Shown in pieces: positions 56,308 to 63,941 of a DNA stretch of 63,941 nucleotides. Made by a program: the position numbers and the translations under genes. The stretch is from Gammaproteobacteria bacterium (GTDB taxonomy: Bacteria > Pseudomonadota > Gammaproteobacteria > Pseudomonadales > Azotimanducaceae), in NCBI GenBank assembly GCA_002708765.1, contig PAPD01000032.1, positions 1 to 63,941 on the forward strand, in the 5' to 3' direction. The notes beneath the pieces were generated by a model. It was not told the DNA's origin, made no database searches, and saw only the letters and a list, made by a program, of their open reading frames with translations. Within the stretch, counting starts at the first letter, position 1; each line of letters starts with the position of its first letter.

Positions 56308-58176
56308 GTGTCTCGCCTGCCGGTAATAGTGAGTTTTGGAGGGGTTAACCCCGCTGGCAGAAGCTCGCTCCATCATGGCTATCGCAGATTAGTCATTGAC
56401 CAGATTGGAATGGAGGGAAGGAAGAGAACCGTTGATTCCTTAAGAGCAATAATGAACAACCAGGCGCCAGATGGGGATACTGATGACTGGATTCTGAATC
56501 ACACATTAATCCGAGAAATTGAAGCTAACCTTTTTGACAGTGACTCGATACCCATACAAAAGCGAGCAATTCTAGAGCCTCAAGAGAGATCAGGAACATC
56601 GTTCCTAATTAGAAAAAATCAGTGCCCCGCAGACATACCATCCAACTGGTTAGTCGAAGAATATAGTGACCAGCAATTAAGAATCGAAGTTAATGGTGCT
56701 CTAGATGTTCTGATAGCAGACAAAACATCATCTAAGGTTTTGTCAGCAGGCCAATTGCCATCAGGTTTTGATCCCGCTCAACTCTATCAATCTAGAAATC
56801 ATCCGAGAGGCCTTCAATTAACAATTTTTGCTGCTTCTGATGCACTCGGGGCCCTAGGGGTTAGCTGGGATGAAGTTAAAAAGAGAGTTCCACCAGATCA
56901 GATCTCCGTTTATGCAAGCAGCGCGATGGGACAACTGGATACAAACGGCTCTGGTGGACTACTTCAAGCTGCACTGAAGGGGAAAAAAGTTAGCTCAAAA
57001 AACCTACCTCTAGGCCTAGCAGAAATGACAGCAGATTTTGTAAATGCCTACGTGCTTGGCAATGTGGGAACAACTGGAGCAAATATTGGCGCATGTGCAA
57101 CTTTTCTTTATAACTTGAGACAAGGAATCCAGGATATAAAATCTGGCAAATATCGTGTTGTTGTGGTCGGAGCTAGTGAAGCACCTCTCACCCCCGAAGT
57201 AATCGAAGGATATAGAAAGATGGGCGCATTAGCAGAAGCTGACGCGTTGGCAAAAATAGACAATATAAATAGGGATAAAATAGATCATCGAACGGCTTGT
57301 CGGCCGTTTGCAGAAAATTGCGGATTCACCCTATCGGAGGGATCGCAATTCATAATTCTTTTTGACGATGAACTAGCTGTGGAACTAGGAGCAGATATTC
57401 ATGGAGCGGTCGCTGACGTTTTTGTAAATGCAGACGGATTCAAGAAATCTATTCCGGGACCAGGAATAGGAAATTACCTAACTGTTGGAAAAGCAATGGG
57501 GCTGATTCGCTCAATACTTGGTACTGATTCACTTAAAAACAGATCCTATATTCAAGCGCACGGAACGAGCACTCCTCAAAATAGAGTCACAGAATCGCAC
57601 ATTTTCAACAAATTAGCTGGAGCTTTCGGCATAAAGAAATGGCCAGTCGCGGCTATAAAAGCTTACGTCGGTCATTCTCTAGCTTGCGCCTCAGCCGATC
57701 AACTGATTGCTTCTCTCGGAGCATGGAAGGAAGGAATTATTCCTGGGATTATCACTTCCAAAGAAATTGCTGATGATGTTCATCGGAACAATTTGGATTT
57801 TCTCCTAGATCACAAAGAGATCGATAAAGAAAATATGGATTCCGTCTTCATAAACTCCAAAGGGTTTGGAGGCAATAACGCAACCGCGGCAATTTTATCT
57901 CCATCGATAACAAAAAAAATGCTCGAACGGAAACACGGCACATTGGCTCTAAAAAAGCACAAAAACAAACTTCAAACTGTCCAAAAGAAAATCGAAGATT
58001 ACGATAAAAAAATGATAAGAGGAGAGATGCTTCCAACTTATAAATTTGGTGAAGGGGTTATTGAGGGGGAAGAACTCGGGATCTCGGAGAAATTTATATC
58101 CATGCCAGGCAACAAAACGGGAGTCTCACTCAAAGTCGAAAACCCTTTCCCCGACATGACAGATGGTACGGACTAA
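56308..58176 (+). CDS. Long beta-ketoacyl synthase (KAS I/II fold) of 622 residues
   Basis: The condensing enzyme has an N-terminal extension of about 170 residues (VIVSFGGVNPAGRSSLHHGYRRLVID) and a C-terminal tail, in total 200 residues longer than FabB/FabF. The active-site residues are in place: C263 (GACATF), H418 (QAHGTSTP) and H456 (VGHSLACASADQ). The start is GTG 56308, with AGGAGAA upstream. Its partner ACP is not visible. It stands downstream of the thiolase and convergent with prfC (no gap), so it forms one operon with the thiolase. The substrate could be an acyl-CoA or acyl-ACP plus the carboxylated unit made by the giant carboxylase. Confidence 0.88.
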   Translation: MSRLPVIVSFGGVNPAGRSSLHHGYRRLVIDQIGMEGRKRTVDSLRAIMNNQAPDGDTDDWILNHTLIREIEANLFDSDSIPIQKRAILEPQERSGTSFLIRKNQCPADIPSNWLVEEYSDQQLRIEVNGALDVLIADKTSSKVLSAGQLPSGFDPAQLYQSRNHPRGLQLTIFAASDALGALGVSWDEVKKRVPPDQISVYASSAMGQLDTNGSGGLLQAALKGKKVSSKNLPLGLAEMTADFVNAYVLGNVGTTGANIGACATFLYNLRQGIQDIKSGKYRVVVVGASEAPLTPEVIEGYRKMGALAEADALAKIDNINRDKIDHRTACRPFAENCGFTLSEGSQFIILFDDELAVELGADIHGAVADVFVNADGFKKSIPGPGIGNYLTVGKAMGLIRSILGTDSLKNRSYIQAHGTSTPQNRVTESHIFNKLAGAFGIKKWPVAAIKAYVGHSLACASADQLIASLGAWKEGIIPGIITSKEIADDVHRNNLDFLLDHKEIDKENMDSVFINSKGFGGNNATAAILSPSITKKMLERKHGTLALKKHKNKLQTVQKKIEDYDKKMIRGEMLPTYKFGEGVIEGEELGISEKFISMPGNKTGVSLKVENPFPDMTDGTD

Positions 58177-59754
58177 CTATTCAATTTCCCTTGTACTGCG
58201 AAATTGAATCTGAGGCCACCTTTCTTCAGTTAACGACATGTTTGCTCTAGTCGGCGCCAAATAGGTTAAATAGCCACCCCCGTCCATAGCCAGATTCACC
58301 TCTGATTTTCTTTTAAAATCTATCAATGCTTTTTCATCATCGCAGTTTACCCAGCGAGCGCCCGAAATAGTTACTGGCTCATAAGAGCAGTCTACGCCGT
58401 ACTCTTCCTTTAAACGAAACGCTACCACATCAAATTGGAGAGTCCCTATGGCGCCCAAAATAAGATCATTCCTAACAAGCGGCATAAATATTTGAGTGGC
58501 TCCTTCTTCCGAAAGTTGTTTCAGACCTTGTCTAAGCTGTTTGCTCTTTAACGGATCTTTAAGAGAAACACGTCGATATAACTCCGGAGAAAAATGAGGT
58601 ATCCCTTGGAATTTTAAATCTCTACCATTTGTGAAGGTATCTCCGATCTGGATAGTTCCATGATTATGCAATCCAATAATATCACCAGAATATGCATTCT
58701 CTGCAGCTGTTCTATCTCCAGCCAGAAAGGTCACTGCATCACTAACACGGATTTTTTTCCCGGTCCTAACATGCTTCATCTTCATGCCTTGAGAATATAA
58801 CCCCGAGCATACCCTCATGAACGCTATACGGTCTCGGTGCTTCGGGTCCATATTAGCTTGTATCTTGAACACGAAACCGGAAAAATCTTTTTCCTTCGAA
58901 TCTATTTCACCCAGATGAGTTTCTCTTGACTGAGGAGAGGGGGCGTGTTTTACAAAATCATCTAGCAATTCTCTTATTCCAAAATTTCGTAAAGCAGTCC
59001 CAAAATAGACAGGCGTAAGATTTCCCGATAAATAAGCTTCGCTATCAAAAACATTAGTTGCTCCACGGACCAATTCCACCTCTTCAGAAAAACTCTCTAT
59101 ATCGCTCAAAAGAAGGCCTTCTGCTTCATTTGATACCAAACCTCTAATTTTCTCAGTTCCAGCAATACTGTCATTTTTCCCTGACTTAAAGACATGAATC
59201 ATATCTTTCTTCAGATCGTACAATCCTTTTAATCTGCTAGCCATTCCGATTGGCCAGTTAATGGGAGCACAAGAAATATTTAAAACCGACTCGATTTCAT
59301 CTAGAAGTTCGATAGGATCTCTTATTTCTCGATCAATCTTGTTAACAAAAGTAAATATTGGGGTTTTCCTCATTCTGCAAACTTCCATTAACTTGATCGT
59401 TCGATCTTCAACCCCCTTAGATCCATCAATAACCATTAAAACAGAGTCAACAGCAGTTAACGTCCGATAGGTATCTTCAGAGAAATCTTCATGCCCAGGG
59501 GTATCCAAGAGATTGACTACGCAATCCTTGTAAGGAAACTGCATTACAGAAGTAGTAACAGAGATGCCTCTTTGTTTTTCCATCTCCATCCAATCAGAGA
59601 CCGCATAACGTCCAGTTTTTCTTCCCTTAACCGTACCAGCTAACTGAATAGCTTTCCCCAGAAGAAGCAGTTTTTCGGTTACGGTAGTCTTTCCCGCATC
59701 AGGATGGGAAATAATCGCAAACGTTCGACGTTTTTCAATTTCTTTTTCAAACAT
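58177..59754 (-). CDS. prfC: Peptide chain release factor 3
   Basis: RF3 is a translational GTPase that recycles RF1/RF2. From ATG 59754 it has 525 residues. G motifs are HPDAGKTT (G1), DTPGHEDF (G3) and NKIDRE (G4), and the family element [20 protein letters not shown] (key residues only) is present. The frame extends to 59787 without family similarity. In E. coli prfC follows holD-rimI-yjjG; here rimI and a holD-like gene are directly upstream. Confidence 0.95.
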   Translation of the reverse strand: MFEKEIEKRRTFAIISHPDAGKTTVTEKLLLLGKAIQLAGTVKGRKTGRYAVSDWMEMEKQRGISVTTSVMQFPYKDCVVNLLDTPGHEDFSEDTYRTLTAVDSVLMVIDGSKGVEDRTIKLMEVCRMRKTPIFTFVNKIDREIRDPIELLDEIESVLNISCAPINWPIGMASRLKGLYDLKKDMIHVFKSGKNDSIAGTEKIRGLVSNEAEGLLLSDIESFSEEVELVRGATNVFDSEAYLSGNLTPVYFGTALRNFGIRELLDDFVKHAPSPQSRETHLGEIDSKEKDFSGFVFKIQANMDPKHRDRIAFMRVCSGLYSQGMKMKHVRTGKKIRVSDAVTFLAGDRTAAENAYSGDIIGLHNHGTIQIGDTFTNGRDLKFQGIPHFSPELYRRVSLKDPLKSKQLRQGLKQLSEEGATQIFMPLVRNDLILGAIGTLQFDVVAFRLKEEYGVDCSYEPVTISGARWVNCDDEKALIDFKRKSEVNLAMDGGGYLTYLAPTRANMSLTEERWPQIQFRSTREIE

Positions 59755-59791
59755 GTTGATCAGTAAAAAAGCTCGGCACCTAGTCAATCAA

Positions 59792-60235
59792 TTATAACAA
59801 CTCTTTTCCAAATACTAGTGCATCCTCTCGGTTTATTGAGGCAGGGTAGTAATTTTCCCGTCTGCCTATCTCGTTAAAGCCCATCGCTTCATATAGTTTG
59901 ACAGCGATCGAGTTCGATGCCCTTACTTCGAGAAACGTTGACTCAGCGCCCTTGGTTAGAGCGACAGACAGAATGTGGTCAAGAATTTTTCTTCCAAAAC
60001 CGCGCCCTTGAAAGTCGGGATGGACACACAAATTTAATACGTGAGATTCCTTAGCTGCACAGGACAAAATCGCATGACCCGCGATTTTTTTCTCAGAAAT
60101 CACCCAACATTCATCTCCTTTGCAAAGGCAGCCTTTAAAGATGCCTTCACTCCAAGGAAACTTGTATGCTTCCCTCTCATTTTTTAGAACTGATGGAAGA
60201 TCTTCCATCACCATTTTACGCAATATAAAGGTCAT
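59792..60235 (-). CDS. rimI: Ribosomal protein S18 alanine N-acetyltransferase
   Basis: RimI is a GNAT acetyltransferase acting on the S18 N-terminus. The 147 residues from ATG 60235 contain the acetyl-CoA loop VHPDFQGRGFGRKIL and the ending LYEAMGFNEIGRRENYYP, which is close to E. coli RimI. Its start shares a base with the upstream gene's stop (TAATG). It lies between holD-like and prfC, as in E. coli. Confidence 0.92.
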   Translation of the reverse strand: MTFILRKMVMEDLPSVLKNEREAYKFPWSEGIFKGCLCKGDECWVISEKKIAGHAILSCAAKESHVLNLCVHPDFQGRGFGRKILDHILSVALTKGAESTFLEVRASNSIAVKLYEAMGFNEIGRRENYYPASINREDALVFGKELL

Positions 60236-60783
60236 TACGGACTCCCCCACCGAAGCAGGATGTCCATTGCACCCATTTTCTGTTGGGGAGAGTATAGAAA
60301 TTCTTCTAACGACCTAACCAACAAAACTTCAACGCCCTCTATCGTCTTTTCTTCAAGATTCTCCATCTCTTTGAGCTCGGGGAAGAATTGTTTCCAAATG
60401 ACGCCGAACAACAATATCTTAGTTATTCCATTTGACATAAAGTCCCTTAGCTCAGAGAAATCTGATTCCGAATAACCGTCCATGAGAGCATCTGCTGTGG
60501 AGGGAAAAAGAAATCGGGAAAATTTTCCAGTTTTAGGTTCACAACCAACGGACCTAGCGATGTCAGTCCAAAAATTTGTTAAAGAGCTCAAAATTTCTCT
60601 GTCCTCCACAATTATTCGGAATTCCTCGAAACTAATCATCAAAACATTTTTCCGCTCAACTATAGGGATATTTTTTTCGGCTTGGCCGAGGGTAGATCCT
60701 AAACCCGAGCCCCGATAAGAGATAGATTTTCTAGATCGCCATTCCTCAACTCCCAAAGCTCTCAAATAATCGGATCTATTCAA
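60235..60783 (-). CDS. holD: HolD-like DNA polymerase III psi subunit (probable)
   Basis: The psi subunit bridges chi to the clamp loader. This 182-residue protein starts at TTG 60783 (AAGGGA about 11 bp upstream). The N-terminal YLRALGVEEWRSR matches the psi pattern (Y/L..LGI..W..R) used to bind chi. The C-terminal VRSLEEFLYSPQQKMGAMDILLRW resembles the psi ending. Its position before rimI and prfC is that of holD in E. coli. Overall similarity is low, as is normal for psi proteins, so this call rests on context plus the two motifs. Confidence 0.75.
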   Translation of the reverse strand: MNRSDYLRALGVEEWRSRKSISYRGSGLGSTLGQAEKNIPIVERKNVLMISFEEFRIIVEDREILSSLTNFWTDIARSVGCEPKTGKFSRFLFPSTADALMDGYSESDFSELRDFMSNGITKILLFGVIWKQFFPELKEMENLEEKTIEGVEVLLVRSLEEFLYSPQQKMGAMDILLRWGSP

Positions 60784-60880
60784 TTGATTTTGATTCCCTT
60801 AACAAGCATCACCACAAGTTTCGCCAAGACGTATTTTCTATAAAAATTCATTTCAAATAGGATATCACATTTATAGGAAC

Positions 60881-61402
60881 TCAAATCTGGTTTGCCTTGC
60901 CTAGCCATCGATGCATAGCAAGTTTCATGCGCCATATTCTGGCCGGTTGATAAAGATCTTCCGACATCAAACTGGTGGACGACCAAGGGCCTCTAACCCT
61001 ATAACTGCAATCCAAGTCTTTACAAATTGGATTTCCCAGTTTTCGCCTGCCGTCACTCCCTTTAACCTCAATCATAAAAAAGGCAGTCCCTTGAGCTCTG
61101 TGCACATAGTGACACCAGGAACACATCTCCATTCTAACCCTCCCTGATTCGCTTCCCCTGGTCCGGGTCAATTTTACTCCTCGCAACCTACCGTCGACGG
61201 GCGATTCAAAAACGACATAGCCAAGGGTACCGCTCGGGTGAATCCATCCAAGATAATCTAAATTACTCCATACTATCGCCGTAAGATCAGGTATGTATAG
61301 GTTCTGCTCGGTTAGGAACAACAACTTGATAGCGGTATTATTGAGCGCCAGCATTTTAATAAGATACCACTGGTTTCCGCCCTTGAGAATAAAGACAGCC
61401 AA
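60881..61402 (-). CDS. FBP-like (EF-G-binding type) treble-clef zinc finger protein
   Basis: This protein of 173 residues (start TTG 61402, or ATG 61354) resembles the FBP family, whose C-terminal treble-clef zinc finger (FBP_C) binds elongation factor G and is related to FusB. Zinc ligands are C94, C97 (MCSWCHYVH), C127 and C132 (ICKDLDCS), followed by YRVRGPW. The N-terminal half has the family pattern WSNLDYLGW and VDGRLRGVKL. The family is best known from actinobacteria and Firmicutes relatives. It may assist EF-G or ribosome rescue; prfC is close by. It is 98 bp upstream of the HolD-like gene on the same strand. Confidence 0.7.
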   Translation of the reverse strand: MAVFILKGGNQWYLIKMLALNNTAIKLLFLTEQNLYIPDLTAIVWSNLDYLGWIHPSGTLGYVVFESPVDGRLRGVKLTRTRGSESGRVRMEMCSWCHYVHRAQGTAFFMIEVKGSDGRRKLGNPICKDLDCSYRVRGPWSSTSLMSEDLYQPARIWRMKLAMHRWLGKANQI

Positions 61403-61443
61403 GCGAAGTGGTTTATTATCTTTCTAGGGTAACTCCTAGCTCT

Positions 61444-61920
61444 CTATTGCGATGAGGACTGAGCTTGAAGATAGTTCTGAATACCCATATCTTTTATAAG
61501 TGATTGTTGAGTCTCGAGCCAATCAACATGCTCTTCTTCATTTCCAAGTATTTCTTGCAATAAATCACGAGTTATATAATCTTTTTTTGATTCACAAAAT
61601 TCGATCGCCTCTCTCAGCAAGGGAATAGCAATCATCTCTTGTTCTAAATCACATGAAACAATTTCTTCTACAGTTTCTCCAATCAGTAATTTCCCCATAT
61701 CTTGCAGATTTGGCAATCCATCAAGCATTAGAACTCTTTCTATCAAAGTATCAGCATGCTCCATTTCTTCTATGGATTCCTGCTTTTCTTTTTCAGCGAG
61801 CCTTTTGAATCCCCAGTTCTCCAGCATTTTTGCGTGCAGAAAATACTGATTGATAGCCGTTAATTCATTTCGAATTACTTTGTTTGCGTAGCTGATCACT
61901 TTTGGGTCCTGTGCTTTCAT
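61444..61920 (-). CDS. bfr: Bacterioferritin
   Basis: Bfr forms a 24-mer with haem and diiron centres that stores iron. The 158 residues align well with E. coli Bfr. The haem-ligand Met is in IEEMEHAD, the ferroxidase Glu/His pattern is [13 protein letters not shown]...EEEHVDW, and the end NYLQAQ is conserved. The ATG has AGAGAAAG upstream. It is divergent from bfd with two Fur-like boxes between. Confidence 0.96.
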   Translation of the reverse strand: MKAQDPKVISYANKVIRNELTAINQYFLHAKMLENWGFKRLAEKEKQESIEEMEHADTLIERVLMLDGLPNLQDMGKLLIGETVEEIVSCDLEQEMIAIPLLREAIEFCESKKDYITRDLLQEILGNEEEHVDWLETQQSLIKDMGIQNYLQAQSSSQ

Positions 61921-61999
61921 AATCTTTCTCTATATTCTTTTTTTTCATTCTATTGCAAATACTGCCAGAAATAAAATTTTCCTTTAAAATCAATAATTT

Positions 62000-62018
62000 G
62001 AGAATGATTTTCGTCCTC
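62000..62018 (+). promoter_or_regulatory. Fur-like box 1 (bfr-bfd intergenic)
   Basis: GAGAATGATTTTCGTCCTC matches the 19-bp Fur consensus at 13 of 19 positions, with an intact AATGAT hexamer. It lies 80 bp from the bfr start, in a divergent promoter region. The match was judged by eye. Confidence 0.5.
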
Positions 62019-62040
62019 AAAAGCTATTAGGAATTAAGTT

Positions 62041-62059
62041 GAAATCAAGAATCATTCCC
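62041..62059 (-). promoter_or_regulatory. Fur-like box 2 (bfr-bfd intergenic)
   Basis: On the minus strand this 19-bp site matches 11 of 19 Fur consensus positions and again contains AATGAT. It lies 16 bp before the bfd start, so it would control bfd directly. Confidence 0.42.
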
Positions 62060-62074
62060 ATTTACAATGACTAA

Positions 62075-62263
62075 ATGATTGTTTGCTTATGTGAAAATAT
62101 TAATTCTCGAAAAATTCAAGAGTGCTTTGAAGCTGGAATGACACTCGAAGAGATTAGATTTAGACTTGGATTAGGTAATCAATGTGGCAGTTGTCTGGAA
62201 GCTGCTGAAAAAATGATCCGGACAGAGGCCTCCAATACCATAGAGAAACTAGCTATTGGATAA
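62075..62263 (+). CDS. bfd: Bacterioferritin-associated ferredoxin Bfd
   Basis: Bfd is a small [2Fe-2S] protein that docks on Bfr and reduces its ferric core to release iron. The 62 residues have the four ligand cysteines in MIVCLC and GNQCGSC. It is divergent from bfr, separated by 154 bp with Fur-like boxes, so it is probably induced under iron limitation. Confidence 0.93.
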   Translation: MIVCLCENINSRKIQECFEAGMTLEEIRFRLGLGNQCGSCLEAAEKMIRTEASNTIEKLAIG

Positions 62264-62328
62264 CAACAAAACCTATTAGGTAAAATCAAAGTAAAAACAA
62301 TCCAGCAAGTCATGCAATGCTAAATAAG

Positions 62329-63441
62329 CTAAGAGGCGACTTTATTTCTAAGAGTCAAAAAAGGCTTTTCAATGATCAGGTATGAGAGGCCGGCAACAAA
62401 AAATGACACTGAAAAGAAAGCCAAGACCAAATATTCTGAATCGATTTCTCCTTTCCAAGTTTTCAAGTAGTCAAAAACCAACATATGCCAAAGATAGTTG
62501 CTGTAACTCGTAATGCTAACAAACGAAATCAACTTCAAGGGCACGATAGGAAACTTTAGGTCTATGGAAAACAAAAAAATTATGGTCAGTCCTGCGACAA
62601 ACCCCATCAAAGGGTAAAAAATACAAAAGTATAAAACCGTTGAAGCGCCGTCCAAAATATTGCCAGAGGCTACTTGATAACTGAATAGCGTGACTAATAA
62701 TAGAGAAATTAATAGGCAGAAGAATAGGGTTTTTATTCTTCTATTCATTGCACTCCTAAGATCTAATCTATGCTGCATGTAAGCAATCAATACTCCTATC
62801 CCCAAGCTTCCAAAACGAAAGGTAGATTTTCGCACCTCATTCTCAAAACAACTTAAAGAATCAACGTTATTAGAGCAGGAGAAATACTCTTGCATTGGGT
62901 AGACGATGGAAAGACAACAAAGGAACAAAGCAGAAAGAAGAAAGGCGGATCTAGGGTAAAAGAAGGAAAAACCAATCACCAATAACGGAAACATTAGATA
63001 AAACCATTCTTCAATAACCAAAGACCAGCTAACAGGCATCAAGTTCCAATTCCCCAGTACTAAATCCTGGAGAAAAAAGAAATAAAAAAAGTTTACTTCA
63101 TCAAAGATAACCCAGACGAAGAGAAGAACGGAAAAATAGGCAGGAAGGGTTCTCAACCAACGACGAACCCAAAAACGAAAGAGCGAAGACGAATTTATTC
63201 CGGAATCAAAAGACTTTAAAAGGATGGTGCCAATTAAGAACCCACTTAGAACAAAGAATAGCTCCACACCAAACTTTGCCCCTATCGTCAAAAAAAAATA
63301 GGTCCCAGGTTCTCCAACCAAGTATCTGGCGTGAGAAAATAAAACTAATACTATTGCAATAGAACGCGCTATATCCAAGCCAATATGTCGCGTTCCAGAA
63401 AAATCAGACACTTTGGGGACGCCACTAGAAAATTTGTTCAT
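62329..63441 (-). CDS. Acyltransferase 3 family membrane protein (OafA/YrhL-like)
   Basis: This multi-spanning inner-membrane acyltransferase has about 10 TM helices and 370 residues from ATG 63441. The family signatures are GLDIARSIAIVLVLFSHA, FGVELFFVLSGFLIG, WSLVIEEWFYL (the catalytic-type His and Glu region is SH and EEWF) and FWVRRWLRTLPAY. Such enzymes O-acetylate or O-acylate LPS, peptidoglycan or glycans. No SGNH domain follows. The longer open frame up to 63627 runs over the 5S rRNA gene and is not used. It lies after the rrn operon, which ends with a strong terminator. Confidence 0.9.
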   Translation of the reverse strand: MNKFSSGVPKVSDFSGTRHIGLDIARSIAIVLVLFSHARYLVGEPGTYFFLTIGAKFGVELFFVLSGFLIGTILLKSFDSGINSSSLFRFWVRRWLRTLPAYFSVLLFVWVIFDEVNFFYFFFLQDLVLGNWNLMPVSWSLVIEEWFYLMFPLLVIGFSFFYPRSAFLLSALFLCCLSIVYPMQEYFSCSNNVDSLSCFENEVRKSTFRFGSLGIGVLIAYMQHRLDLRSAMNRRIKTLFFCLLISLLLVTLFSYQVASGNILDGASTVLYFCIFYPLMGFVAGLTIIFLFSIDLKFPIVPLKLISFVSITSYSNYLWHMLVFDYLKTWKGEIDSEYLVLAFFSVSFFVAGLSYLIIEKPFLTLRNKVAS

Positions 63442-63538
63442 TATATACCCAATGAGGGAACTCCAAAGGACCAATATTAATGTCCGTCGACGATAATCCA
63501 AACAAAAGCACCAACTTTTAGGTTTTTTCTTTTTGACC

Positions 63539-63570
63539 AAAAAAAACCTGGTGACTACAATCACCAGGTT
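63539..63570 (-). terminator. Rho-independent terminator of the rrn operon
   Basis: On the minus strand, AACCTGGTGA and TCACCAGGTT form a 10-bp stem with a 6-base loop, followed by a run of Ts. It stands 11 bp after the 5S rRNA 3' end and would stop rRNA transcription before the acyltransferase gene. Confidence 0.92.
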
Positions 63571-63581
63571 TTCAGTATCAA

Positions 63582-63699
63582 TGCCTGACAATGTCCTACT
63601 CTCACATGGGAACTCCCACACTACCATCGGCGCTGAGCAGTTTCACTTCTGAGTTCGGAATGGAATCAGGTGGTACCTACTCGCTATAGTCATCAGGCA
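63582..63699 (-). rRNA. rrf: 5S ribosomal RNA
   Basis: The reverse strand begins TGCCTGATGACTATAGCGAG and ends TGTCAGGCA, and contains the conserved CCGAACTCAGAAGTGAAAC and GCGCCGATGGTAGTGTGGG core. The 118 nt and the paired ends match gammaproteobacterial 5S rRNA. Confidence 0.97.
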
Positions 63700-63833
63700 A
63701 ACCGTTATGCTGAGCGAATCAGATCAAATCCAATTCAAAAATCAGCAATTCTTAAATTAATGTATAAAGTGAAAAGTCAAACAACATCCTATTCCAAGCT
63801 ATTTATCCATAACTAAAATAAGGCTCAAGTTAT

Positions 63834-63941
63834 ATGATCAAGCCTCACGAGCAATTAGTACTGGTTAGCTCAACGCCTCACAACGCTTACACACCCAGCC
63901 TATCAACCTCGTAGTCTTCGAGGGCTCTTTAGGGGACTCGA
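63834..63941 (-). rRNA. rrl: 23S ribosomal RNA, 3' end only
   Basis: The minus strand contains the conserved 3'-end pieces GGTTGATAGGCTGGGTGTG, GTTGAGCTAACCAGTACTAA and GTGAGGCTTGA of 23S rRNA. About 108 nt are present and the gene continues past the window. The exact 3' end is estimated by comparison with E. coli. A 134-bp spacer with no tRNA precedes the 5S gene. Confidence 0.95.

Noticed and set aside
63442-63627. N-terminal extension of the acyltransferase frame over the 5S rRNA gene
   Set aside because: The extra residues are the antisense of 5S rRNA and the terminator; the membrane protein begins at ATG 63441.

Overview
The window reads as a chromosomal contig from a free-living, probably marine, gammaproteobacterium of moderate to low GC. 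The evidence is gene order. It has divergent guaA/xseA, a der-bamB-yfgM-hisS-rodZ-rlmN-ndk run, and a complete isc operon (iscRSUA-hscBA-fdx-iscX). It also has the trmJ/suhB divergence, queA-tgt-yajC-secDF, lptF divergent from pepA-holC-valS, and holD-rimI next to prfC. All of these match the gammaproteobacterial layout known from E. coli and Pseudomonas. Species cannot be named from this sequence alone. The contig ends inside a 23S rRNA gene.

Layout. 1-23.1 kb is core housekeeping: GMP synthesis, exonuclease VII, Der, the BAM lipoprotein, HisRS, RodZ, Fe-S assembly, Sec, queuosine synthesis and tRNA-Leu(CAA). 23.2-34.7 kb is accessory oxidative metabolism: a carotenoid oxygenase, a serine hydrolase, two SDRs, a P450-SDR-LLM-ADH operon, a SnoaL-like protein, a DUF3187 outer-membrane protein and a TauD dioxygenase. 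34.7-46.9 kb returns to envelope and translation genes (plsC, mltB, RDD, lptF, pepA, holC, valS, csp) plus qor, slyX and hisFH. 47.0-58.2 kb is the most unusual part. It holds a Bacteroidota-type PurM fused to a winged helix, a LysR regulator, a 1636-residue one-chain acyl-CoA carboxylase, a MaoC dehydratase, a thiolase and a 622-residue ketoacyl synthase. 58.2-63.9 kb holds prfC, rimI, a HolD-like psi subunit, an FBP-type zinc finger protein, divergent bfr/bfd with Fur-like boxes, an OafA-type acyltransferase, and the 3' end of an rrn operon.

How the genes work together. The isc block is a self-regulated Fe-S factory with a clear type 1 IscR site over the iscR promoter. bfr/bfd store and release iron under probable Fur control. 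The 49-58 kb genes supply what a carbon-chain-building or chain-remodelling pathway needs: malonyl- or acylmalonyl-CoA formation, Claisen condensation, thiolysis or condensation, and hydration or dehydration. A ketoreductase and a carrier protein are not seen nearby.

Best candidates for something undescribed are: (i) the fused CT-alpha/CT-beta/BC/BCCP carboxylase with its partners; (ii) the winged-helix-PurM fusion; (iii) a SuhB whose metal-binding residues are all replaced, suggesting a purely non-enzymatic (Nus-factor) role; (iv) valS with no recognisable start codon; (v) an FBP-like, EF-G-binding-type zinc finger protein beside the prfC cluster.
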